From Trujillonella endophytica (GTDB taxonomy: Bacteria > Actinomycetota > Actinomycetes > Mycobacteriales > Geodermatophilaceae): a stretch of 64,000 nt of DNA. Each line of letters opens with the position of its first letter. Positions within the stretch are counted from its first letter, which is position 1. Below, piece after piece: positions 7,463-22,284 of this stretch. The notes beneath the pieces were generated by a model that was not told where the DNA came from, made no database searches, and worked only from the letters and a program-made list of their open reading frames with translations. A program made the translations under genes and the position numbers. The DNA is taken from NCBI RefSeq assembly GCF_019799905.1, contig NZ_JABGCI010000007.1, positions 1 to 64,000 on the forward strand. Reading direction: 5' to 3'.

Positions 7463-8496
7463 CGGAAGGCATCGCGGCCACGTGGGGCTCCGGCGGGGCC
7501 CGGCACGTGCTCCTGGCCGTGCACACCGGCCGGCGCGACATCGTGGACCTGGCCCGGAGCTCGGCGGACCGGCTGACCCGCGCCGGCATCACCGTCCGGG
7601 TGCTCGTCGACGAGGCGCCGGACCTGGACATCGACGGCGCCGAGGTGGTGCCCGTCGACGCCGAGGCCGCCCGCGGCGCGGAGATCGTCATGGTCTTCGG
7701 CGGTGACGGCACGTTCCTGCGCGCGGCCGAGCTCGCCCGGTACAGCAACGCCGCCCTCATGGGCGTCAACCTGGGCCGCGTGGGCTTCCTCGCCGAGACC
7801 GAGCCCGAGGCCGTCGAGGAGACCCTCGCCGCCATCGAGCGGTGCGAGTACTCGGTCGAGAAGCGCCTCGCGATCGAGGTCGACGTCCTCGACGCGTCCG
7901 GGTCTGTCGTCGGCGGCACGTGGGCGCTCAACGAGATCTCGGTGGAGAAGGCCGAGCGCTCCCGGGTGCTCGACGTCGTCCTCGGCGTCGACGGCCGTCC
8001 GCTGACCAGCTTCGGCTGCGACGGCGTCCTGTTCGCCACGCCCACGGGCTCCACCGCCTACGCGTTCTCCGCCGGCGGTCCGGTGGTCTGGCCCGACGTC
8101 GAGGCGCTGCTCCTGGTGCCGACCAACGCCCACGCACTGTTCGCCCGCCCGCTGGTGACCAGCCCCGACTCGGTGCTCACCGTGGCCGTCCCGCCCGACG
8201 GCAACCGAGCCCGGGTCTCGGCCGACGGTCGCCGCACGCTCGACGTGCCCGACGGCGGCCGGGTCGAGGTGCGCCGGGCCGCGCGACCGGTGCGGATCGC
8301 CCGCGTGCACCCGACCAGCTTCGGCGACCGGCTGGTCGCCAAGTTCGGGCTGCCGGTCCGCGGCTTCCGCGACGTCCGGCCGCACGGCCCCGGGCGCGAG
8401 GCGCCGGCGGCCGGGCGCAACGTGCTGGCCCGCGACGTCGTCACGGCGTCCGACGGTCGACAGGAGGTGACCGGTGCCGCGGACGACGACGCGTGA
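7459..8496 (+). CDS. nadK: NAD kinase
   Basis: 345 residues, slightly longer than typical actinobacterial NadK (about 300-317) because of a C-terminal tail after FGLPVRGFRDV. The ATP/polyphosphate motif FGGDGTF is at about 80, the NE/D motif ALNEISVEK at about 157, and the glycine-rich CDGVLFATPTGSTAYAFSAGGP block follows. It phosphorylates NAD to NADP in the cytoplasm. The GTG start has a strong GGGAGGGG sequence just upstream. It is the Rv1695 position of the conserved tlyA-nadK-recN string. Confidence 0.95.
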   Translation: MTEGIAATWGSGGARHVLLAVHTGRRDIVDLARSSADRLTRAGITVRVLVDEAPDLDIDGAEVVPVDAEAARGAEIVMVFGGDGTFLRAAELARYSNAALMGVNLGRVGFLAETEPEAVEETLAAIERCEYSVEKRLAIEVDVLDASGSVVGGTWALNEISVEKAERSRVLDVVLGVDGRPLTSFGCDGVLFATPTGSTAYAFSAGGPVVWPDVEALLLVPTNAHALFARPLVTSPDSVLTVAVPPDGNRARVSADGRRTLDVPDGGRVEVRRAARPVRIARVHPTSFGDRLVAKFGLPVRGFRDVRPHGPGREAPAAGRNVLARDVVTASDGRQEVTGAADDDA

Positions 8497-10297
8497 GCGG
8501 GCGGCCGGTGCCGCACCGGCCGGCGCTCCGGCCGCGCCGACCCCGCCCGCGGCGGGGGTCCGGCGGGGCCGCCTCACCGAGTTCCGCATCCGCGGCCTCG
8601 GCGCCATCGACGACGTCACCCTCGAGCTCGGACCCGGCCTGACCGTGGTCACCGGTGAGACCGGCGCCGGCAAGACCATGGTGGTCACCGGCCTCACCCT
8701 GCTCTTCGGCGGCCGCGCCGACCCCGGCCGCGTCCGGGCCAACGGCCGGGCCGGCGTCGAGGGCCGGCTGGAGCTGCCCGCCGACTCCCCGGTGTGGGAG
8801 CGGGTGGCCGAGGCCGGCGCCGACCCCGACGACGACGGCAGCCTCATCCTGGCCCGCACCGTCAGCGCCGAGGGCCGGTCCCGCGCCCACCTCGGCGGGC
8901 GCAGCGTGCCCGTCGGAGTCGTGGCCGAGCTCTCCGAGGGACTCCTGGCCGTGCACGGGCAGAGCGACCAGCTGCGGCTGTCCCGCCCCGCCGAGCAGCG
9001 GCGCGCGCTGGACCGCTACGCCGGCCCCGACCACCTGGCCCTGCTGGACCGCTACCGCCTCGCCTACGCCCGCTGGCGGGAGCTCGCTGCCGACCTCGAA
9101 CGCCGCCAGGGCCAGGCCCGCGAGCTCGCCCAGGCCGCGGACGTGCTCCGGCACGGCCTGGACGAGATCGACGCGGTCGCCCCCCAGCCGGGCGAGGACG
9201 ACGAGCTCGACGCGCTGGCCCGCCGCCTGGGGGACGCCGACGCGCTGCGGGCGGCGGCCGACGAGGCCCGGCTTGCCCTCGCCGGCGACGTCACCGGCGA
9301 CCTCGGTGGGGGAGGGGAGCTGCCCCAGGACGCCACCGCCGCGCTCGCCATCGCCGAGCGGGCCCTGGCCTCGTCCGGCGACCCCGCGCTGGTCCTGCTG
9401 GCCCAGGACCTCGCCGACGCCGTCGCCGTGGTGTCCGACGTGGCCGGCCAGCTCGCCGGCTACGTCGCCGACCTCGACGCCGACCCGGCGCGGCTCGCCG
9501 AGGTGCTCGACCGCCGCGCCGCCCTCACCGCACTGGTCCGCAAGTACGCCGACCCCGGTGAGGGCGTGACCGGCGTCCTCGCCTGGGCCGACGACGCCCG
9601 CGGCCGGCTGGACCAGCTCGACGTCTCCGACGAGGCCCTCGAGGCGCTCACCGCCGAACGCGACGCCGCACGCGCCGAGGTCGACGAGCTCGGCCGCGCG
9701 GTCTCGGAGGGCCGGCGCGCGGCCGCCGACGGGTTCGCCGCGGAGGTCGGCCGGGAGCTCGCCGGCCTGGCGATGAAGAGCGCCCAGGTCTCCTTCTCGA
9801 TCGACAGCCACCCCGGCGAGCCCGGTCCGGAGGGCGCCGACGAGGTGGCCCTGCTCATGGCCGCGCACCCCGGCGCCCCGCCGCGGCCGGTGCACAAGGG
9901 CGCCTCCGGCGGCGAGCTGTCGCGGGTCATGCTCGCCATCGAGGTGGTCTTCGCCGGCGCCGACCCCGTGCCCGTCATGGTGTTCGACGAGGTCGACGCC
10001 GGGGTCGGCGGTCAGGCCGCTGGCGAGATCGGCCGGCGGCTGGCCCGGCTGGCCCGCGACCACCAGGTCGTCGTCGTCACGCACCTGGCCCAGGTGGCGG
10101 CGTTCGCCGACACGCATCTCGTCGTCGACAAGTCACCGGACACCGGCGCGGGCGTCACCGCCACGGACATCCGTGCGGTGGACGCGGAGGACCGGGTGCG
10201 GGAGCTGGCGCGGATGCTGTCCGGGCTGGCCGACAGCGACACGGGTCAGGCGCACGCCCGCGAGCTGCTGGCCGTGGCGGCGGCGAGCCGCAACTGA
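8474..10297 (+). CDS. recN: DNA repair protein RecN
   Basis: 607 residues. After a disordered N-terminal extension of about 30 residues comes the SMC-like head with Walker A GETGAGKT at 61-68. A coiled-coil region spans roughly 170-380. The C-terminal half carries the ABC signature (KGASGGELSRVMLA) and Walker B VMVFDEVDAGVGG at about 501. RecN is a cohesin-like ATPase acting in double-strand break repair. The GTG at 8474 lies inside the end of nadK and is preceded by AGGAGGT (8463-8469), which fixes the start. It overlaps nadK by 23 bases. Confidence 0.95.
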   Translation: MPRTTTRERAAGAAPAGAPAAPTPPAAGVRRGRLTEFRIRGLGAIDDVTLELGPGLTVVTGETGAGKTMVVTGLTLLFGGRADPGRVRANGRAGVEGRLELPADSPVWERVAEAGADPDDDGSLILARTVSAEGRSRAHLGGRSVPVGVVAELSEGLLAVHGQSDQLRLSRPAEQRRALDRYAGPDHLALLDRYRLAYARWRELAADLERRQGQARELAQAADVLRHGLDEIDAVAPQPGEDDELDALARRLGDADALRAAADEARLALAGDVTGDLGGGGELPQDATAALAIAERALASSGDPALVLLAQDLADAVAVVSDVAGQLAGYVADLDADPARLAEVLDRRAALTALVRKYADPGEGVTGVLAWADDARGRLDQLDVSDEALEALTAERDAARAEVDELGRAVSEGRRAAADGFAAEVGRELAGLAMKSAQVSFSIDSHPGEPGPEGADEVALLMAAHPGAPPRPVHKGASGGELSRVMLAIEVVFAGADPVPVMVFDEVDAGVGGQAAGEIGRRLARLARDHQVVVVTHLAQVAAFADTHLVVDKSPDTGAGVTATDIRAVDAEDRVRELARMLSGLADSDTGQAHARELLAVAAASRN

Positions 10298-10430
10298 CAC
10301 TTCCTGCCACCGATCCGGAGGACGGAGGAGTGATCCGGGGTCGGCGCGGGTAGCGGACGGTCGTGCGCAACCGAATCCAGGTCAGCGAAGACCACCGGGC
10401 ACCGTCCGCCCCGCTCGCCGGGGCCGTGCG

Positions 10431-11147
10431 GTGAGCTGCTTCTCCTCCGCCGACGAGTCGGCGCACTACGGGTTCAGCGTGTGCGTGCTGCTGCAGCACT
10501 ACCGCGAGCAGCTCGGCTGGGAGCGCGACGGGGTGCTGGAGCTCGGCACCGGTGACGCCACCGCCATCGCCGACGTGGTGGCGGGTCTGCCGGGGCTGCG
10601 GGTGCGCAGCTTCGACATCAGCGCGCCCTCGGTCGAGCGCGCCCGCGCCAACATCGCCCAGCGTGGCGTCGCCGACCGCTACACCGTGGAGCTCGGCGAC
10701 TTCTTCGACGGGGCGGACTCCTCCGGCCACTCGCCGGCGCGGACGGTCATCTCCAACCCGCCGTACATCCCCGCGCCCGACCGCCACATCCTCATGCCCG
10801 AGCTGTGGGGCGGCTTCTACGGCAACGACCTGTCCCTCGCCCTGCTCAAGGCCGGCTTCGACAACGTGGTCCTCGCCGTGCCGAGCTACTCCGACCCGGT
10901 CACGACGCTGGGCACAGCCGCCGACCTCGGCTACCGGGTGGTCAACTTCCTGGCCATGGGGCTGGACTACGGCCCGTACAGCGCCGAGCCGAAGGTCGCC
11001 GACCACATCCGTCGCATCGTCGACGAGGGTCGCGGCTGGGCCGGCGACGCCGAGTACATGGTCGCCGTCGCGCTGTTCACCCGCGACGACGCCATCCCCG
11101 GCGACCGGTCCCGGCAGCTGACCCGCGCGCTGCAGCTGCCGGACTGA
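10431..11147 (+). CDS. Class I SAM-dependent methyltransferase (NPPY motif)
   Basis: 238 residues. VLELGTGDATAIADVV is the SAM-binding motif I, SFDISAPSVERAR motif II, and VISNPPYIPAP the NPPY motif used by N-methyltransferases of glutamine, adenine or related substrates. It resembles PrmC/HemK in this motif but lacks the PrmC N-terminal domain, so the substrate is open. The GTG at 10431 is the most plausible start because conserved-looking sequence begins soon after it; no strong ribosome site is visible. It is not part of the conserved Rv169x synteny and appears to be a lineage insertion between recN and steA. Confidence 0.75.
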   Translation: MSCFSSADESAHYGFSVCVLLQHYREQLGWERDGVLELGTGDATAIADVVAGLPGLRVRSFDISAPSVERARANIAQRGVADRYTVELGDFFDGADSSGHSPARTVISNPPYIPAPDRHILMPELWGGFYGNDLSLALLKAGFDNVVLAVPSYSDPVTTLGTAADLGYRVVNFLAMGLDYGPYSAEPKVADHIRRIVDEGRGWAGDAEYMVAVALFTRDDAIPGDRSRQLTRALQLPD

Positions 11148-11205
11148 CCCGGCCTGGGGCCGGCCCCGGGCTCCGTGGCACACGACCCCCCGGCTGGGCC
11201 TCGGA

Positions 11206-12114
11206 CTACCGCCGCTTGGCGTAGCCGGCGAGGCCGAACTGCAGGAGGCCCAGGCCCCGCTCGCCCCGCGCGAGCAGCTCGGCGCACAGCGCCGGACCGG
11301 TGACCCCGGCCAGCACGCGGTCGCGCGCCAGCTCCAGCAGCCCCGCGTACAGCCCCAGCACGGAGTGCGCGGCCAGCCACGGCTCCAGCGCGCCCGGCTC
11401 GGCCGCGGTCTCCTCCGCGATCAGTCCGGCCAGCGCCGTGGTCAGCTCGCCGAGGATCTCCCGCTCGCGCACCTGCAGCGTGCGGCTGCCCCGGATGACG
11501 ACGGCCATCTCGGCCACCCCGGCCGCCGCCTCCTCCGACCCCAGACCGCTCATGGCGGCGACGACGAAGCTGCCCGCCGCCGCGGTGACCGACTCGCCGG
11601 CGGGCCGGCGGCGGACGGCGTCCAGCAGCGCGGCCCGCACCGGCGGGTCGGCCTCGAAGACCAGGCCCTCCTTGACGGGGAAGTGGTTGAACACCGTCTT
11701 CTCCACCACACCGGCCCGCTGCGCGATCTCCACGACGCTGACGGCGTCGAAGCCGCGCTCGGCGAACAACTCCGACGCGGCGTCGACGATCCGCGTGCGG
11801 GTCTGCTGACGGCGCCGCTCGCGCAGGCCCGGTCCGCGCAGCCCGCGCCGGCCCCGCCGTCCCCGGGTGGGGGGCTCCTCCGCCTCGTCGGGAGCGACGA
11901 CCGGCGCCGCCGCGGCAGTGGTCGCGACCTCGCGACCGGGCTCCGCTGCCGACGCCGCAACCGCAGGAGGCGCGACCCCCGCAGCGGGCTCCGTGGCCGG
12001 CGCGGGCTCCGCAGCGGACGGCGAGGCGCTGACCTGCTCGTCCGCGGGGGCGGCGACCTCGGCGTCGTCGTCCAGGTGGGCCGGGTGGATCAGTGCGGGC
12101 GCCCCATGAGTCAC
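11206..12114 (-). CDS. TetR/AcrR family regulator with long Ala/Pro-rich N-terminal arm
   Basis: 302 residues. Residues 1-95 are Ala/Pro/Glu-rich and probably disordered. The helix-turn-helix follows at about 100-150 (RERRRQQTRTRIVDAASELF; FDAVSVVEIAQRAGV; KTVFNHFPVKEGLV), then a helical ligand domain. TetR proteins are usually about 190-220 residues, so the arm is unusual. The GTG at 12114 is favoured because TAGCGT (12127-12122) lies 7 bases upstream, a leaderless arrangement. Starts nearer the HTH cannot be excluded. It is divergent from steA, so it could autoregulate from this 160-bp region. Confidence 0.85.
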   Translation of the reverse strand: MTHGAPALIHPAHLDDDAEVAAPADEQVSASPSAAEPAPATEPAAGVAPPAVAASAAEPGREVATTAAAAPVVAPDEAEEPPTRGRRGRRGLRGPGLRERRRQQTRTRIVDAASELFAERGFDAVSVVEIAQRAGVVEKTVFNHFPVKEGLVFEADPPVRAALLDAVRRRPAGESVTAAAGSFVVAAMSGLGSEEAAAGVAEMAVVIRGSRTLQVREREILGELTTALAGLIAEETAAEPGALEPWLAAHSVLGLYAGLLELARDRVLAGVTGPALCAELLARGERGLGLLQFGLAGYAKRR

Positions 12115-12121
12115 AGCGGCA

Positions 12122-12127
12122 ACGCTA
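12122..12127 (-). promoter_or_regulatory. Candidate leaderless -10 box (TetR gene)
   Basis: TAGCGT on the minus strand (TANNNT) is followed after exactly 7 bases by the GTG start at 12114. There is no Shine-Dalgarno sequence. Confidence 0.4.
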
Positions 12128-12277
12128 GACAGCGGTCCTGCACCGCCCGGCGCGGCGGTCGGAGCACCCGGCCCCTGCGTGTCGCGGCAGGGTGGTGTCG
12201 GACACTCTGCGTGACCGGATCATGCCAGTTGCGCGTCGGAGGGAGGTGCCCGTCGGGCTGCGTGGCAGCATCGCCCC

Positions 12278-13465
12278 ATGCGCATCGGCACCTTGCGACG
12301 GGGCCGGGGCCAGGAGCAGGTGTCAGGCGTTCCCGGCACTGCCCGGCTCGACCGCCGCACCAAGAACCTCACCAAGCGGCTGCGCCCCGGCGACATCGCG
12401 GTGATCGACCACGTCGACATCGACCGCGTGAGCGCCGACTCCCTCGTCGCCTGCAAGGTCGCCGCCGTGGTCAACGCCGCGCCGAGCATCTCCGGGCGCT
12501 ATCCCAACCTGGGCCCGGGGATCATCGCCGAGGCCGGCATCCCGCTGCTGGACGGCGTGGGCAAGCAGGTGTTCGCCGCCCTCAAGGAGGGGCTCGAGGT
12601 CCGCCTCGACGGCGACACGCTGTACCTGGCCGACGGCACCGCGGTCGCCACGGGCACGCTGCAGACGCCGGAGACCATCGCCGAGGCGATGAACGAGGCC
12701 AGGGCGGGGCTGTCGACCCAGCTCGAGGCCTTCGCGGCCAACACGATGGAGTACATGAAGCGGGAGCGCGCGCTCCTGCTCGACGGCGTCGGCGTGCCCG
12801 ACGTCCGGACCGAGATCGACGGGCGGCACGTCCTGATCGTCGTCCGCGGGTACGACTACAAGGAGGACCTGCAGGCGCTGCGGTCCTACATCCGCGACTA
12901 CCGGCCCGTGCTCATCGGCGTCGACGGCGGCGCCGACGCGCTCATCGAGGCCGGCCACGCGCCGGACATGATCATCGGCGACATGGACTCGGTGAGCGAC
13001 GACGTGCTGCGGTGCGGCGCCGAGGTGGTCGTCCACGCCTACGCCGACGGCCGCGCCCCGGGGCTGGCCCGCGTGCAGGAGCTGGGCGTCGAGGCGATCA
13101 CCTTCCCGGCGTCGGCGACCAGCGAGGACATCGCCATGCTGCTGGCCGACGAGAAGGGCGCCACGCTCATCGTCGCCGTCGGCACCCACGCCACGCTGGT
13201 CGAGTTCCTGGACAAGGGCCGCGGCGGCATGGCCTCGACCTTCCTCACCCGCCTGCGGCTGGGCGGCAAGCTGGTCGACGCGAAGGGCGTCAGCCGGCTC
13301 TACCGCAGCCGCATCTCGACCCTCACCCTCGTCGTCCTCGTCCTGGCCGCCCTGGTGTCCATCGGCGCGGCCCTGGCCGCCTCCACGGCCGGGCAGATCT
13401 ACTTCGACCTGCTGGTCGACAAGTGGGACGGCTTCATGTTCTGGCTGGAGAACCTCCTCTCGTGA
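12278..13465 (+). CDS. steA: Cytokinetic ring-associated protein SteA
   Basis: 395 residues. The thiamin-pyrophosphokinase-like core is seen in VLIGVDGGADALIEAGHAPDMIIGDMDSVSD. A C-terminal transmembrane helix lies at about 348-369 (LTLVVLVLAALVSIGAALAAS). This is the SteA architecture (Rv1697; Corynebacterium SteA), which with SteB helps separate daughter cells by acting on peptidoglycan hydrolysis. Its stop overlaps the start of the SteB/MctB gene (GTGA), the expected partner. First gene of an overlapped run continuing to about 20560. Confidence 0.9.
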   Translation: MRIGTLRRGRGQEQVSGVPGTARLDRRTKNLTKRLRPGDIAVIDHVDIDRVSADSLVACKVAAVVNAAPSISGRYPNLGPGIIAEAGIPLLDGVGKQVFAALKEGLEVRLDGDTLYLADGTAVATGTLQTPETIAEAMNEARAGLSTQLEAFAANTMEYMKRERALLLDGVGVPDVRTEIDGRHVLIVVRGYDYKEDLQALRSYIRDYRPVLIGVDGGADALIEAGHAPDMIIGDMDSVSDDVLRCGAEVVVHAYADGRAPGLARVQELGVEAITFPASATSEDIAMLLADEKGATLIVAVGTHATLVEFLDKGRGGMASTFLTRLRLGGKLVDAKGVSRLYRSRISTLTLVVLVLAALVSIGAALAASTAGQIYFDLLVDKWDGFMFWLENLLS

Positions 13466-14408
13466 TCGACTTCCGGTACCACATCGTCTCGCTCGTTGCG
13501 GTCTTCCTCGCCATCGCCCTGGGCATCGTCATCGGCACGACCGCGCTCAACGGTCAGGTCCTCGACGACCTCGAGGACCAGGTGACCGGCCTGCAGGAGG
13601 ACAAGCGCAACCTCGAGGACAACACCCAGGCGCTGCAGGAGCGGCTGGAGACCGGTGACCTGTTCGAGGAGGCGGTGGGCCCGACGCTGGTGCAGGACAC
13701 CCTGACCGACCGCAGCGTGGTCCTGGTCGTCCTCGGCGACGAGGTGGACGACGACGCGGCCGAGGCCGTCGAGCTCCTGGTCGGGCAGGCCGGGGGCACG
13801 CTCACCGGCACGATCCGGCTGACCGACGCCTTCGCCGATCCCGCCAAGGAGACCGAGCTCCAGAACTACGTCACCGGCTCCGGCCGGCCGACCGGGGTGA
13901 CGCTGCCCCCGACCGACGACACCGGCGAGCTGGTCGGTTCCGTGCTCGCCCAGGTCCTGGTGAACCCGCCGGGCGTCGTCCCCGCGCCGGACTCCGCCCA
14001 GCTGTCCTCCGTGCTGGCCGGCCTGTCCGCCCTCGAGGTGCTGACCCAGGAGTCGCCGTCGGTCCAGCCGGCCGACCACGTGATCGTGCTGACGCGGGGT
14101 GCGGTCGACGGCGACGACGCGGAGAGCCGGCTGGGCACCCTGGTCGAGCTGGTCACCGCCCTGGACGGCTCCGGCTCCGGTGCCGTGGTGGCCGGGGACG
14201 CCGCCTCCGCCGGTGACACCGGCCTCGTCGGTGTCCTCCGCGCCGACCCCGAGGTCTCCGCGCTGGTCTCGACGGTGGACAACGTCGACACCGCGGCCGG
14301 CCGGATCAGCAGCGTGCTGGCCCTGAGTCAGGAGGGCGAGGGCACCTCCGGCAAGTACGGCACCGGCGAGGACACCCAGCCCGTGCCGCCGGTGCCCACC
14401 GCGACCTC

Positions 14409-14412
<4 letters not shown>
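13462..14412 (+). CDS. SteB/MctB family membrane protein (copper transporter family)
   Basis: 316 residues. It opens with IDFRYHIVSLVAVFLAIALG, an N-terminal membrane anchor, followed by a coiled coil at about 33-62 and an extracytoplasmic domain. This is the SteB/MctB (Rv1698) family. The M. tuberculosis member was described as a copper efflux channel, while the corynebacterial member is the partner of SteA in cell separation. Direct overlap with steA favours the division role here. The C-terminal Pro/Thr tail is low-complexity. Confidence 0.9.
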
Positions 14413-15259
<847 letters not shown>

Positions 15260-15266
<7 letters not shown>

Positions 15267-15358
15267 CCGGGCTCGGGAGGTCACGCAGGACCGACGTGAC
15301 CGGGCTCGGGAGCTCACGCAGGACCGCCGCGACCGGGCTGGTGCGGTCCCGCCGGGGC
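15260..15358 (+). repeat. Three 33-bp tandem repeats after the transferase gene
   Basis: Units run at 15260-15292, 15293-15325 and 15326-15358. The first two differ at a single base (gaggtcacg/gagctcacg) and the third is degenerate. Each starts with a gacgtgaccgggctc-type sequence. The first unit contains the stop codon of the upstream gene, so the repeats fill nearly all the gap to the flippase gene. They may have arisen by slippage or may form a spacer hairpin. Confidence 0.85.
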
Positions 15359-15363
15359 CACCG

Positions 15364-17001
15364 GTGACGGGGCGGCATGTCGCCCGCGGTGTCGCCGGCG
15401 CGGCCGCGCTCATCGCCGCGCTCACCGTCCTGGCGCGGCTGGCCGGCTTCGGCCGGACCCTCGTCTTCACCAACGCCGTCGGCGCCGACAGCACGGGGGA
15501 CACCTACACCGCGGCCAACACCGTCCCCAACATCGTCTTCGAGGTGGTCGCCGGCGGGGCGCTGGCCAGCCTGGTCGTGCCGATGCTCGCCGGCGGGATC
15601 GCCGCCGGCGACCGGGACCAGGTGCGCCGCACCGCCTCCGCGCTGATCGGCTGGACCCTGCTGGTCCTCACGCCGCTGGCCGTGCTGGTCGGGCTGCTGG
15701 CCGGCCCGATCGCCCGGCTGCTCCTCGGCGGCGGGCCGGCGGAGGAGGTCGACCTGGCCGCCCGCTTCCTCGTCGTCTTCGCCCCCCAGGTCGTCCTGTA
15801 CGGGATCGGGATCGTGCTGGCCGGCGTGCTGCAGGCCCACCGCCGCTTCGCCGGGCCGGCGCTGGCGCCGCTGCTGTCCAGCGTCGTCGTGGCGGGGGCG
15901 TACCTCCTGTTCGCCGGCATCGACGGCGGCCGCGACGTCGGCGACCTGGACCGGCCGGCCGAGCTCGTGCTGGCCGTCGGGACGACGCTGGGCGTGGCCG
16001 CGCTCTCGCTGTGCCTGCTCCTGCCCGTGCGCCGGCTGCGGCTGGGCCTGCGCCCGACGCTGCGCTTCCCGGTCGGCGTCGCCCCGCGGGTGGCCCGGCT
16101 GGCGCTGGCCGGCGTCCTCACCCTGGCCGGTCAGCAGCTCGTCGCCGCCGTGGCGATCCGGCTGGCCAACTCCGGCGCCCCCGACGGCACGCAGGTCGTC
16201 TACACCGCCGGGCTCACCCTGTTCCTCGTGCCGTGGGCCGCGCTCGCGGTGCCGCTGGCGACCTCGGCGTACCCGGGCCTGGCGGAGCGGGCCGAGCGCG
16301 GCGACCGCGCCGGCTTCGCCCGGGCGCTGGCGCCCGCGACGGCGCTGGGCACGGTCGCCTGCGCGGTCGCCGCGGCCGTCCTGATCGGCGCGGCCGGCCC
16401 GATCGCCCGCGTCTTCCTGCTGCAGGAGGACGCCGCCACGGTGTCCGCCCTGCGGGACACGATCATCGCCTTCGCCCCCGGCCTGGTCGGCTACGGCCTG
16501 GTCGCCTTCCTCACCCGCGCCCTCTACGCCCAGGGGCTGTGGAAGGCCCCCACCGTGTGCGTCGTCGGCGGCTGGACGCTCGCCGTCGTCGCCGACGTGG
16601 TCCTCGCCGGAGCCCTGGACCCGGCCGACCGGGGCCTGGCGCTGGGCGCCGGGCACACGATCGGGGTCACCGTGGCCGGTGTCGCGCTGCTGGTCGTCGT
16701 CGCCCGGGTCGCCGGCGCCGAGGCCCTGTCCGGGGTGCTGCGCACCGGAGGGGTGGCGGTCGTGGCGGCCGCCCTGGCCGCCGCCGGCGGGCTCTCCGTG
16801 GCGCGGCTGCTGGACGCCGACCCGGTGCCGGGCACCGGTCCGCTCGGGGCGCTGGGGGCGGGCGCCGTGGTCGCGACGGTGGTGGTCGGGATCGCCGGGG
16901 CCGTCATCATGGGCACCGCGCGGAGGCCGCTCACCGCCGCCGTCCGGGCGCTGCGGGCGCCGGACCCCGTGCCCAGCGAGCCGTCGGGAGGCGCCAGGTG
17001 A
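15364..17001 (+). CDS. MurJ/MviN-like lipid flippase (MATE/MOP fold)
   Basis: 545 residues with about 14 hydrophobic segments. The N-terminal signature (ARLAGFGRTLVFTNAVGADS; YTAANTVPNIVFEVVAGGAL) and the pattern through IVLAGVLQAHRRFAGPALAPLL are those of MurJ, the lipid II flippase. Canonical actinobacterial MurJ usually lies near the replication origin, so this is probably a paralogue flipping a related lipid-linked glycan. It sits directly between a phosphoglycosyl transferase and a glycosyltransferase. The GTG at 15364 begins just after the 33-bp repeats. Confidence 0.85.
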   Translation: MTGRHVARGVAGAAALIAALTVLARLAGFGRTLVFTNAVGADSTGDTYTAANTVPNIVFEVVAGGALASLVVPMLAGGIAAGDRDQVRRTASALIGWTLLVLTPLAVLVGLLAGPIARLLLGGGPAEEVDLAARFLVVFAPQVVLYGIGIVLAGVLQAHRRFAGPALAPLLSSVVVAGAYLLFAGIDGGRDVGDLDRPAELVLAVGTTLGVAALSLCLLLPVRRLRLGLRPTLRFPVGVAPRVARLALAGVLTLAGQQLVAAVAIRLANSGAPDGTQVVYTAGLTLFLVPWAALAVPLATSAYPGLAERAERGDRAGFARALAPATALGTVACAVAAAVLIGAAGPIARVFLLQEDAATVSALRDTIIAFAPGLVGYGLVAFLTRALYAQGLWKAPTVCVVGGWTLAVVADVVLAGALDPADRGLALGAGHTIGVTVAGVALLVVVARVAGAEALSGVLRTGGVAVVAAALAAAGGLSVARLLDADPVPGTGPLGALGAGAVVATVVVGIAGAVIMGTARRPLTAAVRALRAPDPVPSEPSGGAR

Positions 17002-18160
17002 CCCGGGACAGGGCAGTCGAGGAGCAGGCGGCCGCGGGCCGGCCGCTGGCCGGCCGGCGGGTCGCCGAGGTCCTCGCCACGAGCACCGGCGGGGTCGGCA
17101 CCCACGTGCGCGCCGTCCTCCCCGCCGTCCGGGCCGCCGGCGCCGGCGTCCTCGTCTGCGGCGCCGCGGCGACCGAGGAGCTCTTCGGGTTCCGGCGCGC
17201 GGGCGCGGAGTTCGTCCCCGTCGGCATCAGCGCCGGCCTCGCCCCGGCCGCCGACGCCCGGGCCGTCCTCCAGCTGCGCCGCGCCCTCGCCGGTGCCGAC
17301 CTGGTGCACGCCCACGGCCTGCGGGCCGGCCTGGTCGCCGCCGCGGCGCTGCGCGTCCCCGGCGCCGCCCGCCGGCCGCTGGTCGTCACCCTGCACAACG
17401 CCCTGCCCGAGGGCGGCGGCCTGAAGCGTCGGGTCCTGGCCGCCGCGGAACGGGCCACCGTGCGGGGGGCGGACGTCGTCCTGGCCGCCTCCGACGACCT
17501 CGCCGACAACGCCCGCCGGCTGGGCGCCCCCGACGTCCGTACCGCGCCGGTCAGCGCCCCCGCCCTGCCGCCGGCCACCGTCAGCCGCGAGGAGGTCCGT
17601 GCCGGGCTCGGTGTCCCCGCGGGGAGGCCGCTGGTCGTGGCGGTCGGCCGGTTGCACCCGCAGAAGGGGTACGACGTCCTCCTCGACGCCGCCCGCGCGT
17701 GGCGCCACGACGGCGGGCCGTTGGTCGCCGTGGCCGGCGACGGGCCGCTGCAGCAGGAGCTGCAGGACCGGATCACCGCCGAGCGGCTGCCCGTGGTGCT
17801 GCTGGGCCGCCGCGACGACGTGGCCGACCTGCTCGCCGCGGCCGACCTGTGCGTGCTGCCCTCGCGGTGGGAGGCGCGGTCGCTGACCGCGCAGGAGGCG
17901 CTGCGCGCCGGGACCCCGCTGGTGGCGACGCGCACCGGCGGGCTGCCCGGCCTGCTCGGCGACGCCGCCGAGCTGGTGCCCGTGGGCGACGCCGCCGCCC
18001 TCGCCGCGGCGGTCGCCGGCGTGCTGGGTGACCCGGCCCGCGCCCGGGCGCTGACCGAGGCCGGCCGGCGGCAGGCGGAGACCTGGCCGGACGAGGCGGC
18101 CACCGCCCGCACCGTGGTCGCCGTCTACCGCGAGCTGCTCGGACCACCGGGCGGCGTCCC

Positions 18161-18164
<4 letters not shown>
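16998..18164 (+). CDS. Glycosyltransferase family 4 protein
   Basis: 388 residues, GT-B fold. The N-terminal acceptor domain holds STGGVGTHVRAVLPA and DLVHAHGLRAGL. The donor domain has VAVGRLHPQKGYDVLLDA, VAGDGPLQQEL and the GT4 motif PSRWEARSLTAQEALRAG, an E-x7-E pattern. It is expected to act on the cytoplasmic face, adding a sugar to a lipid-linked acceptor made by the upstream transferase. Both ends overlap neighbours by 4 bases, so it is co-translated with the flippase and the next membrane protein. Confidence 0.85.
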
Positions 18165-22283
<4,119 letters not shown>

Positions 22284-22284
22284 C

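Noticed and set aside
5754..8054. Minus-strand open frame of 766 codons opposite the HAD, SCP2, tlyA and nadK region
   Set aside because: High-GC antisense artefact; the genes on the other strand have full conserved motifs and ribosome sites.
10330..10353. Seven-codon micro-ORF with a GGAGG site upstream of the NPPY methyltransferase
   Set aside because: Too short to judge and with no regulatory residues or hairpin linked to it.
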